64,000 bases of DNA from Nosocomiicoccus massiliensis (GCF_002871345.2 NZ_CP136964.1:992001-1056000); one strand, 5' to 3'; positions 20,023-29,072 are shown, numbered from the stretch's first letter. The notes: generated by a model from the letters alone, not told the origin. A program made the numbers and translations.

Positions 20023-21213
20023 ATGACGATTGAAAAACTCGTTTCTAACTATGAAAGTGACATGGTCGAGACTAGACGCTATCTCCACCAACATCCCGAA
20101 CTTTCATTTCAAGAAGAAAAAACATATCAATTTATATTAGATCGTTTAAAGTCGTATGATGGCATTGAAATTAAAGAGCGTGTCGGTGAAAACGACGACA
20201 ACGACGGTAAAGGTATCTTTGCAAGTTTTGGTAGCGGGCGTCCGCACATTGCGTTTCGTGCCGATTTTGACGCGTTACCAATACAAGATAAAAAAGACGT
20301 GCCGTACAAATCTACTGTGGACGGAGTGATGCATGCGTGTGGACATGACGCGCATACGACGACACTTCTCACACTCGTCGACGCTGTCTCAAAATTTAAA
20401 GATAAATTAAATGGTAAGGTGAGTTTCATCTTCCAATACGGTGAAGAAGAACCACCAGGTGGCGCTGAAGCGATGATTAAAGATCGTATTTTAGATGACG
20501 TCGATTTTGTCTACGGCCAACATTACTGGAGTCAGTTCGATACACATGAAATTCACTCTACGAGTGGTGCATTAATTGCGAGCCCTGATAAATTTAGAAT
20601 TACGATTCAAGGCCGTGGTGGGCATGCAGCGTATCCACAAAGAAACATCGACGCGATTTTAATTGCGAGCGAGTTAATAGTGAATTTACAGTCGGTCGTA
20701 TCCCGTCAAATTTCACTGATTGACCGTGCGGTTGTAACGTTTGGTCATATTAAAGCTGGGGACACATTCAACGTCATGCCAGACCGCGTCGTATTAGAAG
20801 GAACAGTACGCACGTTTGACCACGACGTCAGAGAAGAAATCGTAAAAATTTTCGAGCGTGAAATTGAGGCTGCAACTAAAAAACGTGGTGCTGAAGCTGA
20901 TTTCTTTTACCATAGAGGATTCCCACCAGTAATCAACCACGAAAGAGAAGTTGGTATCGTAGAGGAAGCAGCAAAATCACTCGGCTTAAATTACACAGAC
21001 ACAAAACCTTTAATGATTGGTGAAGACTTCTCGTTTTACATTCAAGATACTCCGGGTGCGTTCTTCTTAACAGGTTCAGGTAATGAAAGTAAAAATTCAA
21101 CGTACGCGCACCATCATGAAATGTTTGACTTAGATGAAGACGCGATGTTGTCCGCTTTAAAAATGTTTATGAAAATTATTGAGCTAGAAAATATCATTAC
21201 ATGGGACGAGTAA
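20023..21213 (+). CDS. M20-family amidohydrolase (N-acyl amino acid / hippurate hydrolase type), copy 1
   Basis: 396-aa dizinc M20D peptidase-like enzyme hydrolysing N-acyl or N-acetyl amino acids. Metal ligands: MHACGHDAHTTT (Cys/His), GEEEPPGGA (Glu pair), YGQHYW (His), and a C-terminal His near YAHHHEMF. The lid domain contains GRGGHAAYPQ. Staphylococci have a homologue next to kbl. It begins 166 bp upstream-divergent from kbl and is followed by a paralog 12 bp later. Confidence 0.9.
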   Translation: MTIEKLVSNYESDMVETRRYLHQHPELSFQEEKTYQFILDRLKSYDGIEIKERVGENDDNDGKGIFASFGSGRPHIAFRADFDALPIQDKKDVPYKSTVDGVMHACGHDAHTTTLLTLVDAVSKFKDKLNGKVSFIFQYGEEEPPGGAEAMIKDRILDDVDFVYGQHYWSQFDTHEIHSTSGALIASPDKFRITIQGRGGHAAYPQRNIDAILIASELIVNLQSVVSRQISLIDRAVVTFGHIKAGDTFNVMPDRVVLEGTVRTFDHDVREEIVKIFEREIEAATKKRGAEADFFYHRGFPPVINHEREVGIVEEAAKSLGLNYTDTKPLMIGEDFSFYIQDTPGAFFLTGSGNESKNSTYAHHHEMFDLDEDAMLSALKMFMKIIELENIITWDE

Positions 21214-21225
21214 GGAGGAAATTCT

Positions 21226-22404
21226 ATGAACATTCGTGAAGCGATACTCGAACATTTTGAAGACGCTGTGAAAAGACGTAGACATTTACATATGTACCCA
21301 GAGCCTTCATTTCAAGAGTTTAAAACGAAACAATATATTTATGATGAATTAAAAAATTTACCTTTAGAAATTAAAAGAGACGTCGGTGGAAATGGTGTCG
21401 TCGCGCGTTTAATCGTCGATGAGTCATACGATACACTTGCATTTCGTGCAGACTTTGACGCGCTTTTAATCCAAGAAGAAAACGACGTGCCGTATAAATC
21501 TAAAAACGACGGTGTGATGCACGCTTGTGGGCACGACGCGCATACAGCTGCACTGATTACATTTGCGCATATTTTATCAGAACATAAAGATGAACTACCG
21601 GTAAACGTGGTCTTTATCTTCCAACACGCTGAGGAACTCGTTCCAGGTGGTGCGAAATCAATGATCGAAGACGGCTGTTTAGATGGTGTCGATTACTTCT
21701 TCGGCACGCACGTTGCGTCTTTAAAGCCTGTCCATGAATTTGGCTGGAACTACGAATCAATGTACGCAAATGCCGATACATTCACGATTACAGCGACAGG
21801 TAAAGGTGGCCATGGTGCTGCACCTCATACGACGCACGATCCAGTCGTTGCGTCTGCGTATTTAATCGAGCAGTTACAGTCTATTGTGTCGAGAAATGTC
21901 GATCCGTTAGAATCTGCAGTCCTTTCAGTCACTGCATTTAACGCTGGAAAAGCATTTAACGTAATTCCACAATACGTCGAGATAAAAGGAACTGTCCGCA
22001 CATATGAAAGTGACGTCCGAGAACTCGTACTATCACGCATTGAAGAAATCGCTAAAGGCGTAGGACTCGCACAAAACGTCGACTTCGACGTTGAAATTCA
22101 CCGCGGTTACCCTGCGCTTAAAAACGACGTCAAAATGACAGATTACGTGCGCGGTCTAGCTGAAAAAGACGTCGACTTCGTCGAGAGCGTCGTGAAACTT
22201 CCTCCATCGATGGGCGGAGAAGACGCAGCGTACTATTTACAAAAAGTACCAGGTTGCTATTTCTCAACAGGTGTAGGAAACGTCGACAAAGGAATCATAC
22301 ATCCGCACCACCATCCAAAATTCGATATTGACGAAGACGGCATGAAATCCGCACTCGAGCTCTTCTTAAAAATCGTCATGAACTTTGGCGAGTTCGAGAA
22401 GTAA
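21226..22404 (+). CDS. M20-family amidohydrolase, tandem paralog 2
   Basis: 392-aa paralog of the preceding gene, with the same motifs: MHACGHDAHTAA, AEELVPGGAK, GTHVAS, GKGGHGAAPH and IIHPHHHPKF. Spacing of 12 bp with a GGAGG site implies co-transcription. The substrate pocket loops differ from copy 1 (for example GTHVASLKP instead of GQHYWSQFD), so different acyl-amino-acid specificity is plausible. Terminated at 22414-22446. Confidence 0.9.
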   Translation: MNIREAILEHFEDAVKRRRHLHMYPEPSFQEFKTKQYIYDELKNLPLEIKRDVGGNGVVARLIVDESYDTLAFRADFDALLIQEENDVPYKSKNDGVMHACGHDAHTAALITFAHILSEHKDELPVNVVFIFQHAEELVPGGAKSMIEDGCLDGVDYFFGTHVASLKPVHEFGWNYESMYANADTFTITATGKGGHGAAPHTTHDPVVASAYLIEQLQSIVSRNVDPLESAVLSVTAFNAGKAFNVIPQYVEIKGTVRTYESDVRELVLSRIEEIAKGVGLAQNVDFDVEIHRGYPALKNDVKMTDYVRGLAEKDVDFVESVVKLPPSMGGEDAAYYLQKVPGCYFSTGVGNVDKGIIHPHHHPKFDIDEDGMKSALELFLKIVMNFGEFEK

Positions 22405-22413
22405 ATATTAGGT

Positions 22414-22446
22414 AGTCCCCTCTTTGGTTAGAGGGGACTTTTTTGT
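22414..22446 (+). terminator. Intrinsic terminator after the amidohydrolase pair
   Basis: Stem AGTCCCCTC / GAGGGGACT with loop TTTGGTTA and run TTTTTTG. Confidence 0.93.
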
Positions 22447-22524
22447 GTGAATATAGATGAGTTTCCCAGTAGTTGAGCGTCTCAGTAGGCTTTTGTTCTT
22501 TTGGTGGGGTGTGTTTGCTAATTA

Positions 22525-22697
22525 TTTACAAAAAAACTTCGAATATGTGAGATATATTAGGATAATTAACAAAATTATAGAATTTCGCTTCGTTTTTGTT
22601 AGATAAAAAATTATATTTAACAAAAAGTTTACCTCACACCCGAGATTTGTTAAATATATCCGGATATCTAACAGAATCCGGATATTTTTGTTAATTA
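22525..22697 (-). repeat. Phased palindrome array, copy E6a (full)
   Basis: Minus-orientation full copy: palindromes 22546-22571, 22597-22622, 22648-22673, spacers 15-25-25-15. The third palindrome centre ATATCCGGATAT is fully symmetric. First half-site has decayed to TTTACA. Doublet partner of E6b at exactly 235 bp. Confidence 0.9.
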
Positions 22698-22759
22698 TAA
22701 TTTCACGAAAGTGTATTTTTATCATTATAAAGGATAAAAGACTTTCTGAGCAGCCCTTA
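22698..22759. repeat. Linker hairpin between arrays E6a and E6b
   Basis: GAAAGT, GTAT, TTTTATC, unpaired centre, GATAAAA, ACTTTC: two nested complementary arms. Equivalent linkers elsewhere keep the pairing with different bases, for example GAGT...ACTC after E7. Confidence 0.65.
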
Positions 22760-22932
22760 TTTACAAAAATTCTGCTAATCTGTTAAATATCTCAGGTTAA
22801 TTAACAAAAACTCAGGATTTCACTTTGTTTTTGTTAGATAAATAATTATATTTAACAAAAAGTCTGCCCCAGCGCCAAAATTTGTTAAATATATCCGGAT
22901 AACTAACAGAATCAAGGTTTTTTTATTAATTA
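22760..22932 (-). repeat. Phased palindrome array, copy E6b (full)
   Basis: Minus-orientation full copy with palindromes 22781-22806, 22832-22857 and 22883-22908. The last half-site has drifted to TATTA. Linker-like sequence following it (TAATTT..GAAAGTGTA) encodes the final codons and stop of the convergent NERD gene. Confidence 0.9.
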
Positions 22933-22937
22933 TAATT

Positions 22938-23840
22938 TTAAGAAAGTGTATTATCTCCCTTTAACGTATAATGTCGTCCTTTCTTGTCTCCATGACTGTG
23001 ACAGATCACATTTAATAGTCGTCGCAGCTTGCTCGGTGTATACGCGTGCCCAATCCATTCACTTAAACGACTCAATGTAATTGCATCATTTGGAAATAAC
23101 GTCTTCATCTCGGTAATACTTCTTCTAATTGCGTTCTCGATTTTTTCATCAGCACCACACGATTGGCATTTCAAACTATTATACGTCTCGACCTCAAGCC
23201 ATCCCGAACAACTTTGACACGTTAGACCTTTTCTCGCCTGACTAAAATCTAATTTCAATTCAAGATTATATCGAGACTCCTTCAGTCGAGCAGACTCTAA
23301 TTTCTTCAACGTATAGCTATGATTCTTATCGTATGCCTCTTCATTTAGTGATTCTAAAAATCGATTCAGTTGACTCGCCATCACAATCGGCTTATCACGC
23401 GTTAACTGATAAAGCGAACATTGATCATTTACAAACACCACATAGTATCGAACATCTAAATTTAAATTTAGCCGTTTCAACTGATTTTTTAACATAATCT
23501 CTGCACGTTCTGTTTGAGACAATGGATTTTTAATTTTACGCAAAGGATTTAAACGATAAAAACCATCATCTCGCAATTCAAAATCACCATAGAAGTTTTT
23601 AATCTCAATGATAATGCATGTATTATTCAACACGATTAAAAAATCAATCTGGCATTCACTTCCGCCACTTTCAAAACGATAATCAGTGATCACCGCGATA
23701 TTATCATTTAACTTATTGTCCATTAAACTTTTAAAATAAAATTCTCCAACCTTGCCTTTTCTCTCTAACTCGAGTTCAAGCTGTTGCTCTCGGTCCAAAT
23801 CATATCTTCTTTCCAAAAACTCTAATTCACTTATTGTCAT
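22938..23840 (-). CDS. NERD-domain protein with zinc-ribbon and C-terminal helical domain
   Basis: 300-aa protein with an N-terminal NERD (nuclease-related) domain: GKVGEFYFKSLMD, the Asp/Gln of ECQIDFLIV, and EIKNFYGDF carry the restriction-endonuclease-like D-QxD-ExK pattern. A C-terminal Cys4 segment, CQSCSGW and CQSCGAD around residue 225-250, looks like a zinc ribbon, followed by a helical/winged-helix-like region. Start at 23840 chosen for its AGGAGG. Such proteins are often accessory; nuclease activity is inferred. The stop codon derives from an array linker. Confidence 0.85.
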   Translation of the reverse strand: MTISELEFLERRYDLDREQQLELELERKGKVGEFYFKSLMDNKLNDNIAVITDYRFESGGSECQIDFLIVLNNTCIIIEIKNFYGDFELRDDGFYRLNPLRKIKNPLSQTERAEIMLKNQLKRLNLNLDVRYYVVFVNDQCSLYQLTRDKPIVMASQLNRFLESLNEEAYDKNHSYTLKKLESARLKESRYNLELKLDFSQARKGLTCQSCSGWLEVETYNSLKCQSCGADEKIENAIRRSITEMKTLFPNDAITLSRLSEWIGHAYTPSKLRRLLNVICHSHGDKKGRHYTLKGDNTLS

Positions 23841-23953
23841 TTTTATCCCTCCTAAACACATATGCTAGGAAAGTGCGATTTATCTTTTAAAACTTTCAGT
23901 GAACACGCGATTTCCTAGAAAATAAACGCTTCAGAGGGTTTTTATTCTTTTAA

Positions 23954-24025
23954 ATTACAAAAATTCTGCTGATTTGTTAAATATATCCGGATATCTAACA
24001 AAACTAGGATATTTTTGTTAGATAA
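23954..24025 (-). repeat. Phased palindrome array, copy E7 (minimal, one palindrome)
   Basis: Half-site ATTACA, 15-bp spacer, one palindrome (23975-24000, centre ATATCCGGATAT), 15-bp spacer, TGTTAGATAA. Equivalent to a full copy minus exactly two 51-bp modules. A linker hairpin GAGT-TTTTATC / GATAAAA-ACTC follows. Confidence 0.85.
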
Positions 24026-24094
24026 AATCCCACGAAAGAGTTTTTTTATCCTTTAGAAGATAAAACACTCCAAGACACCTACCAATGCATCCGT

Positions 24095-24134
24095 ATATAG
24101 AAAAATCTAACCCACGTCTTACGAGGGTTAGATT
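24095..24134 (-). terminator. Intrinsic terminator of the YhgE-like gene
   Basis: Stem AATCTAACCC / GGGTTAGATT with an 11-base loop; on the minus strand TTTTTCTATA follows. Confidence 0.88.
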
Positions 24135-24144
24135 CCATTCATCT

Positions 24145-25407
24145 CTATGCTTTTTTATATTTCGTATAAATCGATATTACTAAAAGTCCGAGTCCTATAA
24201 TCGCGAAACTCGCAAACATCCATACTGTACCACCGCTTCCAAGCGATCCACCTGTATATAGTATTTCTTTTAATGTTGTTGCATATTTTACAAATGGGTT
24301 CCATGGTACAACGTAATTTTGATAGAACGTTGGTAACATTTGTTTTGGTAGCATAACTGCTTGCATCGTAAAGAATAAGAATAACATGAAGATAGGAATA
24401 GTCGCGAATTCAATCCATGCGAGGAATCCAACAATCAATGATGTGAATCCTAGTATTGCAATAGATATATATGTCGCAGTTAATAGAGTGTTATTAAAAT
24501 TGAATCCCATCACCCAGTCCATGTAGTAAACATAAGTAAATCCAGCAACTATACTAGTAATTACAATCATCGTCGGTAATGCTATCGCTAGTTTATGTCG
24601 GTTTTCACCTTCTAGATTATCCTTGTTATTTCTAATAATCAGATAAGATAATACTGAAATTATCATAGAAGTTAGCCAAATTGGAACAAACATGACTCTA
24701 TGCGCATTTCCGTTAGCTTGATGGTCTTTCACTTCGTTCATTATCTTTTGTTCTACTTTAACTCGATGTGTTAACTGTTCAACTTCTGCTGCTGATACAT
24801 TTACATCATTCTCTGATAATATCGATAAACTTTGATTACTAATTTGATTATTCATTGTATCCGTAATTTTATTTAGAATTTGAGTCGCTATTTGTGATAA
24901 TTGTGCATCAGCACCTTGGTTAATAACAATCTCTACGTTCGCTTCTTCAGGTTTAATTTCTTCCATCTCAGACGGATCTGGTTGATTTTTCATCATCTTT
25001 GCAATTTCTGCTTCACTTAATTTTCCAGATTCAATTAACTGTTTCATTTCTGCTTGTTTATGATTGATTAAAATACTTTGAGCAGAACTCATCGCTTTTT
25101 TAGTAAAATCTTTCTCGATGACTAATGCACCGATAAAATCTTTGTTTTCTAGGCCCTCTTTTAGTTCTTCATCGTTCTTTATTTCGTGCCACTCTATTTC
25201 ATCGCCATCATTCGACTTCACCTTCTTCACGAATTCTTCACCGATGTTTACCACTTCACCTTGCTGCTCGATTCCTTCATCTTGTGTAAAAATTGCGAGA
25301 GGAATATTTTTCGGCTGTGGATTGTATGCCGGATAAAAAGCTGTCGCTAAAATCACTAATAAAAGCACAGCAACGACTGGTATCATGCCTAACTTAATCT
25401 TTTTCAC
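24145..25407 (-). CDS. YhgE/Pip-like ABC-2-type membrane protein
   Basis: 420-aa membrane protein: one N-terminal helix (about 8-24), a long extracytoplasmic domain (about 25-250) with helical KQLIESGKLSEAEIAKMMKN and NQGADAQLSQIATQILNKI segments, then five or six helices at 255-415. This layout fits the YhgE/Pip or ABC-2 permease class, which export or scaffold cell-envelope factors. I chose GTG at 25407 because AGGAGG lies nine bases before it; the longer frame to 25455 lacks one. Divergent from a TetR gene that probably controls it. Substrate unknown. Confidence 0.82.
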   Translation of the reverse strand: MKKIKLGMIPVVAVLLLVILATAFYPAYNPQPKNIPLAIFTQDEGIEQQGEVVNIGEEFVKKVKSNDGDEIEWHEIKNDEELKEGLENKDFIGALVIEKDFTKKAMSSAQSILINHKQAEMKQLIESGKLSEAEIAKMMKNQPDPSEMEEIKPEEANVEIVINQGADAQLSQIATQILNKITDTMNNQISNQSLSILSENDVNVSAAEVEQLTHRVKVEQKIMNEVKDHQANGNAHRVMFVPIWLTSMIISVLSYLIIRNNKDNLEGENRHKLAIALPTMIVITSIVAGFTYVYYMDWVMGFNFNNTLLTATYISIAILGFTSLIVGFLAWIEFATIPIFMLFLFFTMQAVMLPKQMLPTFYQNYVVPWNPFVKYATTLKEILYTGGSLGSGGTVWMFASFAIIGLGLLVISIYTKYKKA

Positions 25408-25566
25408 TGTATATAACCTCCTGAAATTTGTTATAATAATTATATGAATGAACACTGTGTTGTATATTAATTATATGAAGGATAGATTAATGACACAATA
25501 ACCATTCTTTTAAAAATGTCGTATAGTGAACAGTATTTAAAAAATGTTCAGTGAGGAGTTTTTTTA
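25408..25566. promoter_or_regulatory. Divergent regulatory region with inverted repeats
   Basis: Between the YhgE-like gene and the TetR gene. Inverted repeat TGAACA-N12-TGTTCA at 25527-25550 sits just before the TetR ribosome site; a related AACAC-T-GTGTT lies at 25451-25461. Such positions suit autoregulatory TetR operators; binding is inferred. Confidence 0.55.
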
Positions 25567-26205
25567 ATGGAAAATAAAGAAAGAGATTTAAGAGTTGAAC
25601 GTACAAAAGAATCTATTAAAAATTCTTTTTTAGAACTCATGAAGGAAAAAGAATTTGAGAAAATTACAGTTAAAGATATTACGACGCGTGCTAGGATAAA
25701 CCGCGGCACTTTCTATATCCACTATCTAGATAAATATGATTTAATGAAACAAATGCAAGAAAAAGTTATCGAAGAAATGACACAAGCTGAGAGAAATAAC
25801 ATTCTAGATATTGCGAATAAAAAAGATACTATGACCCATCCTATAAATGGTGTGATCGCTGTTTTTAAATATGTTGAAACAAACGAAAAAATTTTTTCAG
25901 CAATGCTCGGACAACAAGGTGATTTATCATTTCAATCTACAATAAAAGATTTTATGTGGAAAAAGTTTTTTAACGAACAAAGTGATCTATTATTTGATGA
26001 AAATGAGTCACTCGTACCAAAAAACATTTTAATAGCTTACATTTCATCAGCACACTTAGGTGTAATTCAGCAGTGGTTAAATAGTGGTATGAAGAAAAGC
26101 CCAGAAAAGATGGCTAAAATCCTTTTCAAAATCTCAATAGAAGGACCATTCGCAGCAGCAGGTCTAAAAAAAGAGTTATTTGAAGAGCTTTTGAAAGATG
26201 AATAG
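25567..26205 (+). CDS. TetR/AcrR family transcriptional regulator
   Basis: 212-aa repressor-type protein. The N-terminal helix-turn-helix is canonical: KNSFLELMKEKEFEKITVKD followed by ITTRARINRGTFYIHYLDKYDLM at about 20-65. The C-terminal half is an all-helical ligand/dimer domain resembling TetR_C of the YxaF/DhaS-like type. Adjacent and divergent to the YhgE-like membrane protein, the likely target. GAGGAG precedes the ATG. Confidence 0.92.
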   Translation: MENKERDLRVERTKESIKNSFLELMKEKEFEKITVKDITTRARINRGTFYIHYLDKYDLMKQMQEKVIEEMTQAERNNILDIANKKDTMTHPINGVIAVFKYVETNEKIFSAMLGQQGDLSFQSTIKDFMWKKFFNEQSDLLFDENESLVPKNILIAYISSAHLGVIQQWLNSGMKKSPEKMAKILFKISIEGPFAAAGLKKELFEELLKDE

Positions 26206-26214
26206 TGGTTTCTA

Positions 26215-26387
26215 TTTACACAAAACTCGCTAATTTGTTAGATATATCAAGATAATTAACAAAAACTCAGAGTTCGGCTGCGTTTTTGTTAGATAAAAAA
26301 ATATATTTAACAAAACTCCGACCAGACACCTGAAATTTGTTAAATATATCCGGATATCTAACAGAATCATGATTTTTTTGTTAATTA
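26215..26387 (-). repeat. Phased palindrome array, copy E8 (full, single)
   Basis: Minus-orientation full copy ten bases after the TetR stop: palindromes 26236-26261, 26287-26312, 26338-26363 with spacers 15-25-25-15. A linker hairpin AGAGTA / TACTCT follows. No second copy beside it. Confidence 0.9.
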
Positions 26388-26482
26388 AAATCAAGGAGAG
26401 TAGTATTATTACTCTTTCAATGATAAAAAGCACCACCTCCACATCCCACGCTAAATGGTATAATTGATAAAGGAGTGATTTT

Positions 26483-26815
26483 ATGAGAAATCTGACGGTC
26501 GACCAAAAATTGTACATTGAGCAATATGTTTCTAATGAGAAAAAGAGTCTCATCGTTGCCTATATACTATGGTTCTTTCTAGGTGCGGTAGGCGCGCATC
26601 GTTTCTACGTCGGCAAAACAATCACGGGCATTTTAATGATTGTCGTGCTGATTATTTCAGGCATACTAACATTAGTCACGTTTGGCCTCGCGACTGCAGT
26701 GACGATGCTTCCAATCACAATTTGGTGGGTCATTGACGCAGTGCTCGTTATTTTTATGATAAAAAACTACAACAGACGCTTAAGAAGAGAAGCGCTGAGA
26801 AGTATCGCGCGCTAG
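26483..26815 (+). CDS. TM2-domain membrane protein
   Basis: 110-aa protein with a TM2 domain: hydrophobic LIVAYILWFFLGAVGAHRFY, then GKTITGILMIVVLII and a third hydrophobic stretch ending in IWWVIDAVLV; GAHRFYVGK is the family signature. N-terminal 25 residues and C-terminal RRLRREALRS are polar and cytoplasmic. Ribosome site AAGGAG. Role unknown. Confidence 0.9.
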   Translation: MRNLTVDQKLYIEQYVSNEKKSLIVAYILWFFLGAVGAHRFYVGKTITGILMIVVLIISGILTLVTFGLATAVTMLPITIWWVIDAVLVIFMIKNYNRRLRREALRSIAR

Positions 26816-26850
26816 CAAGATTCCAAGCAAACAGAATACCAAAACACAAA

Positions 26851-26890
26851 AAAGTCCTATGACCACACCTGACCATAGGACTTTATTTAT
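26851..26890. terminator. Intrinsic terminator between convergent genes
   Basis: Stem AAAGTCCTATG / CATAGGACTTT, 12-base loop, with A/T-rich flanks usable in both directions for the TM2 and GNAT genes. Confidence 0.88.
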
Positions 26891-26899
26891 TTAACAAAC

Positions 26900-27310
26900 C
26901 TAATTTAATTTCGCAAAGGCGACTAACTCACCTTTGTCACAAGATTCAAAACCATTCTTTTCATAGAAGTGTCTTACATCAGGTGCTTCATCAGTTAATA
27001 AAACTTTCTGCCTGACATTATCATATTTAGTTAAAACGTGTTGCAACATTTCAGTCGCGATGCCTTGATTTTGATACTCTTTTAACACAAGTATGTCTTG
27101 AATATAAATAATCGTTAGACCATCACCAACAACACGAATCAATCCAACGAGTGTATCCTCTTCCCACGCCGTTAAAACATATAACGACTGATTCACTGCC
27201 TGCTGTAAAAGGTCTAGATCATTTGTATAAGCATACCACTCTGCATCATTATAAAGTCTTTCTAATTGATCTTTACCTATTTGTTTTTCATCATTAAAAT
27301 TTATAGTCAT
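26900..27310 (-). CDS. GNAT-family N-acetyltransferase
   Basis: 136-aa acetyltransferase. The acetyl-CoA loop is in LVLKEYQNQGIATEMLQHVL (Q/RxxGxA pattern), preceded by IIYIQDI and followed by NVRQKVLLTDEAPDVRHFYEKNGFE. Start 27310 chosen for GAGGTGAT upstream; a start at 27343 is possible. Target unknown. Confidence 0.88.
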   Translation of the reverse strand: MTINFNDEKQIGKDQLERLYNDAEWYAYTNDLDLLQQAVNQSLYVLTAWEEDTLVGLIRVVGDGLTIIYIQDILVLKEYQNQGIATEMLQHVLTKYDNVRQKVLLTDEAPDVRHFYEKNGFESCDKGELVAFAKLN

Positions 27311-27365
27311 TATTATCACCTCACGACTCACTACGACACGCAACCTGAGTTAAAAAGAATTCGCG

Positions 27366-27815
27366 TTACTTCTCTTTAAATCCTTGTTCAGTTAGAAACT
27401 CTTTTATGTCAGAAAACGTACCATCCTTCTCCGTGTTCCCGATGATGCTTTTACCGTTTTTGACGTTTTCAACACCTGTAATTTTGACTTCGACGTTGTC
27501 GCCAGCGTCTTTTACTTTTGTCTTCGTTTTAACGCCTTCGAACTGATTCAGCTCTGAGTAGAACTCCTCCAGTTGTTCGTAATCTTTCTTTGTGAAATTT
27601 AAGTCCGTTGATTCAACGAAATTAGACGCTTGCTCTTTCGGTACGAGACTCACGATTTCAAACTCTACTGAGCGCAGCGTTTCATCGCTATGGTTAACTG
27701 TGATCGTCATCGTGTAGTTGTCGTCTACTTTATTTTCAAATACTGACGAGTTTGTATTACATGCTGATAAAAAAACTGTTACAAGTAAAACGAGTACGTA
27801 CTTAATGTATTTCAT
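27366..27815 (-). CDS. DUF1307/YehR-like lipoprotein
   Basis: 149-aa lipoprotein: signal MKYIKYVLVLLVTVFLSAC with lipobox LSAC (Cys19). The mature part is a beta-rich DUF1307-type domain with paired segments YTMTITVNHSDETLRSVEFE and VKDAGDNVEVKITGVENV. YehR-like proteins are surface lipoproteins of unknown function. Lies between GNAT and the tuf terminator. Confidence 0.82.
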   Translation of the reverse strand: MKYIKYVLVLLVTVFLSACNTNSSVFENKVDDNYTMTITVNHSDETLRSVEFEIVSLVPKEQASNFVESTDLNFTKKDYEQLEEFYSELNQFEGVKTKTKVKDAGDNVEVKITGVENVKNGKSIIGNTEKDGTFSDIKEFLTEQGFKEK

Positions 27816-27830
27816 CTGTGACCTCCGATA

Positions 27831-27862
27831 TAAAAAAACACTCGAGGAAAGTCCCCGAGTGT
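27831..27862 (-). terminator. Intrinsic terminator of the str operon
   Basis: On the minus strand ACACTCG, GGGACTTTCCT, CGAGTGT then TTTTTTTAT, just after tuf. Confidence 0.9.
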
Positions 27863-27884
27863 TTATATTGTGACATAAAATTAA

Positions 27885-29072
27885 TTATGCGTCGATTCCA
27901 GTTACAACACCTGATCCTACAGTACGTCCACCTTCACGGATTGAGAAACGTGTACCGTCTTCAATCGCGATTGGTGAAATTAACTCAACGTCCATTTCAA
28001 CGTTGTCACCAGGCATAACCATTTCAGTACCTTCTGGTAAGTTTACGATACCAGTTACGTCAGTTGTACGGAAGTAGAACTGAGGGCGGTAGTTTGTGAA
28101 GAATGGAGTATGACGTCCACCTTCTTCTTTAGATAAAACGTAAACTTCTGCTTTGAATTTGCTGTGTGGAGTGATTGTTCCAGGAGCAGCAAGAACTTGT
28201 CCACGTTGGATGTCGTCACGTGATACACCACGTAATAACGCACCAATGTTGTCTCCAGCTTCAGCGTAGTCTAATAACTTACGGAACATTTCTACTCCAG
28301 TTACAGTTGTTTTAGAAGATTTTTCTGTAAGACCGATGATCTCAACTTCTTCACCAACTTTAACTTGTCCACGCTCAACGCGTCCTGTAGCTACTGTACC
28401 ACGACCAGTGATTGAGAATACGTCCTCAACTGGCATCATGAATGGCTTGTCAGAGTCACGCTCTGGAGTTGGAATGTACTCATCAACAGCTTCCATAAGC
28501 TCGATGATTTTCTCTTCGTACTCTTCTTCACCTTCAAGAGCTTTAAGAGCAGAACCAGCGATTACAGGAATGTCGTCGCCTGGGAAGTCGTATTCAGAAA
28601 GTAATTCACGAACTTCCATTTCTACTAATTCTAATAACTCTTCGTCGTCAACCATGTCAACTTTGTTTAAGAATACTACTAATGCTGGAACACCAACGTT
28701 ACGTGAAAGTAAGATGTGCTCACGAGTTTGTGGCATTGGGCCATCTGCAGCAGATACTACTAAGATAGCTCCGTCCATTTGTGCAGCACCAGTGATCATG
28801 TTTTTAACGTAGTCTGCGTGTCCTGGGCAGTCAACGTGTGCGTAGTGACGGTTAGGTGTTTCGTACTCGATGTGTGACGTGTTGATTGTGATTCCACGTT
28901 CTTTTTCTTCTGGAGCGTTGTCTACTTGGTCGTATGACTGAGCGTCTCCACCGTATTTTTTAGATAAAACAGTCGCAATTGCTGCTGTTAATGTAGTTTT
29001 ACCGTGGTCAACGTGCCCAATAGTACCAATGTTAGCATGCGTTTTCGAACGGTCAAATTTTTCTTTAGCCAT
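27885..29072 (-). CDS. tuf: Elongation factor Tu
   Basis: GTPase delivering aminoacyl-tRNA to the ribosome. G1 [10 protein letters not shown]3 [10 protein letters not shown]4 NKVDMVD and the switch-I region [13 protein letters not shown] are intact; 395 aa is the usual length. Codon use is strongly biased, as expected for a very highly expressed gene. Last gene of rpsL-rpsG-fusA-tuf. Confidence 0.99.
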   Translation of the reverse strand: MAKEKFDRSKTHANIGTIGHVDHGKTTLTAAIATVLSKKYGGDAQSYDQVDNAPEEKERGITINTSHIEYETPNRHYAHVDCPGHADYVKNMITGAAQMDGAILVVSAADGPMPQTREHILLSRNVGVPALVVFLNKVDMVDDEELLELVEMEVRELLSEYDFPGDDIPVIAGSALKALEGEEEYEEKIIELMEAVDEYIPTPERDSDKPFMMPVEDVFSITGRGTVATGRVERGQVKVGEEVEIIGLTEKSSKTTVTGVEMFRKLLDYAEAGDNIGALLRGVSRDDIQRGQVLAAPGTITPHSKFKAEVYVLSKEEGGRHTPFFTNYRPQFYFRTTDVTGIVNLPEGTEMVMPGDNVEMDVELISPIAIEDGTRFSIREGGRTVGSGVVTGIDA

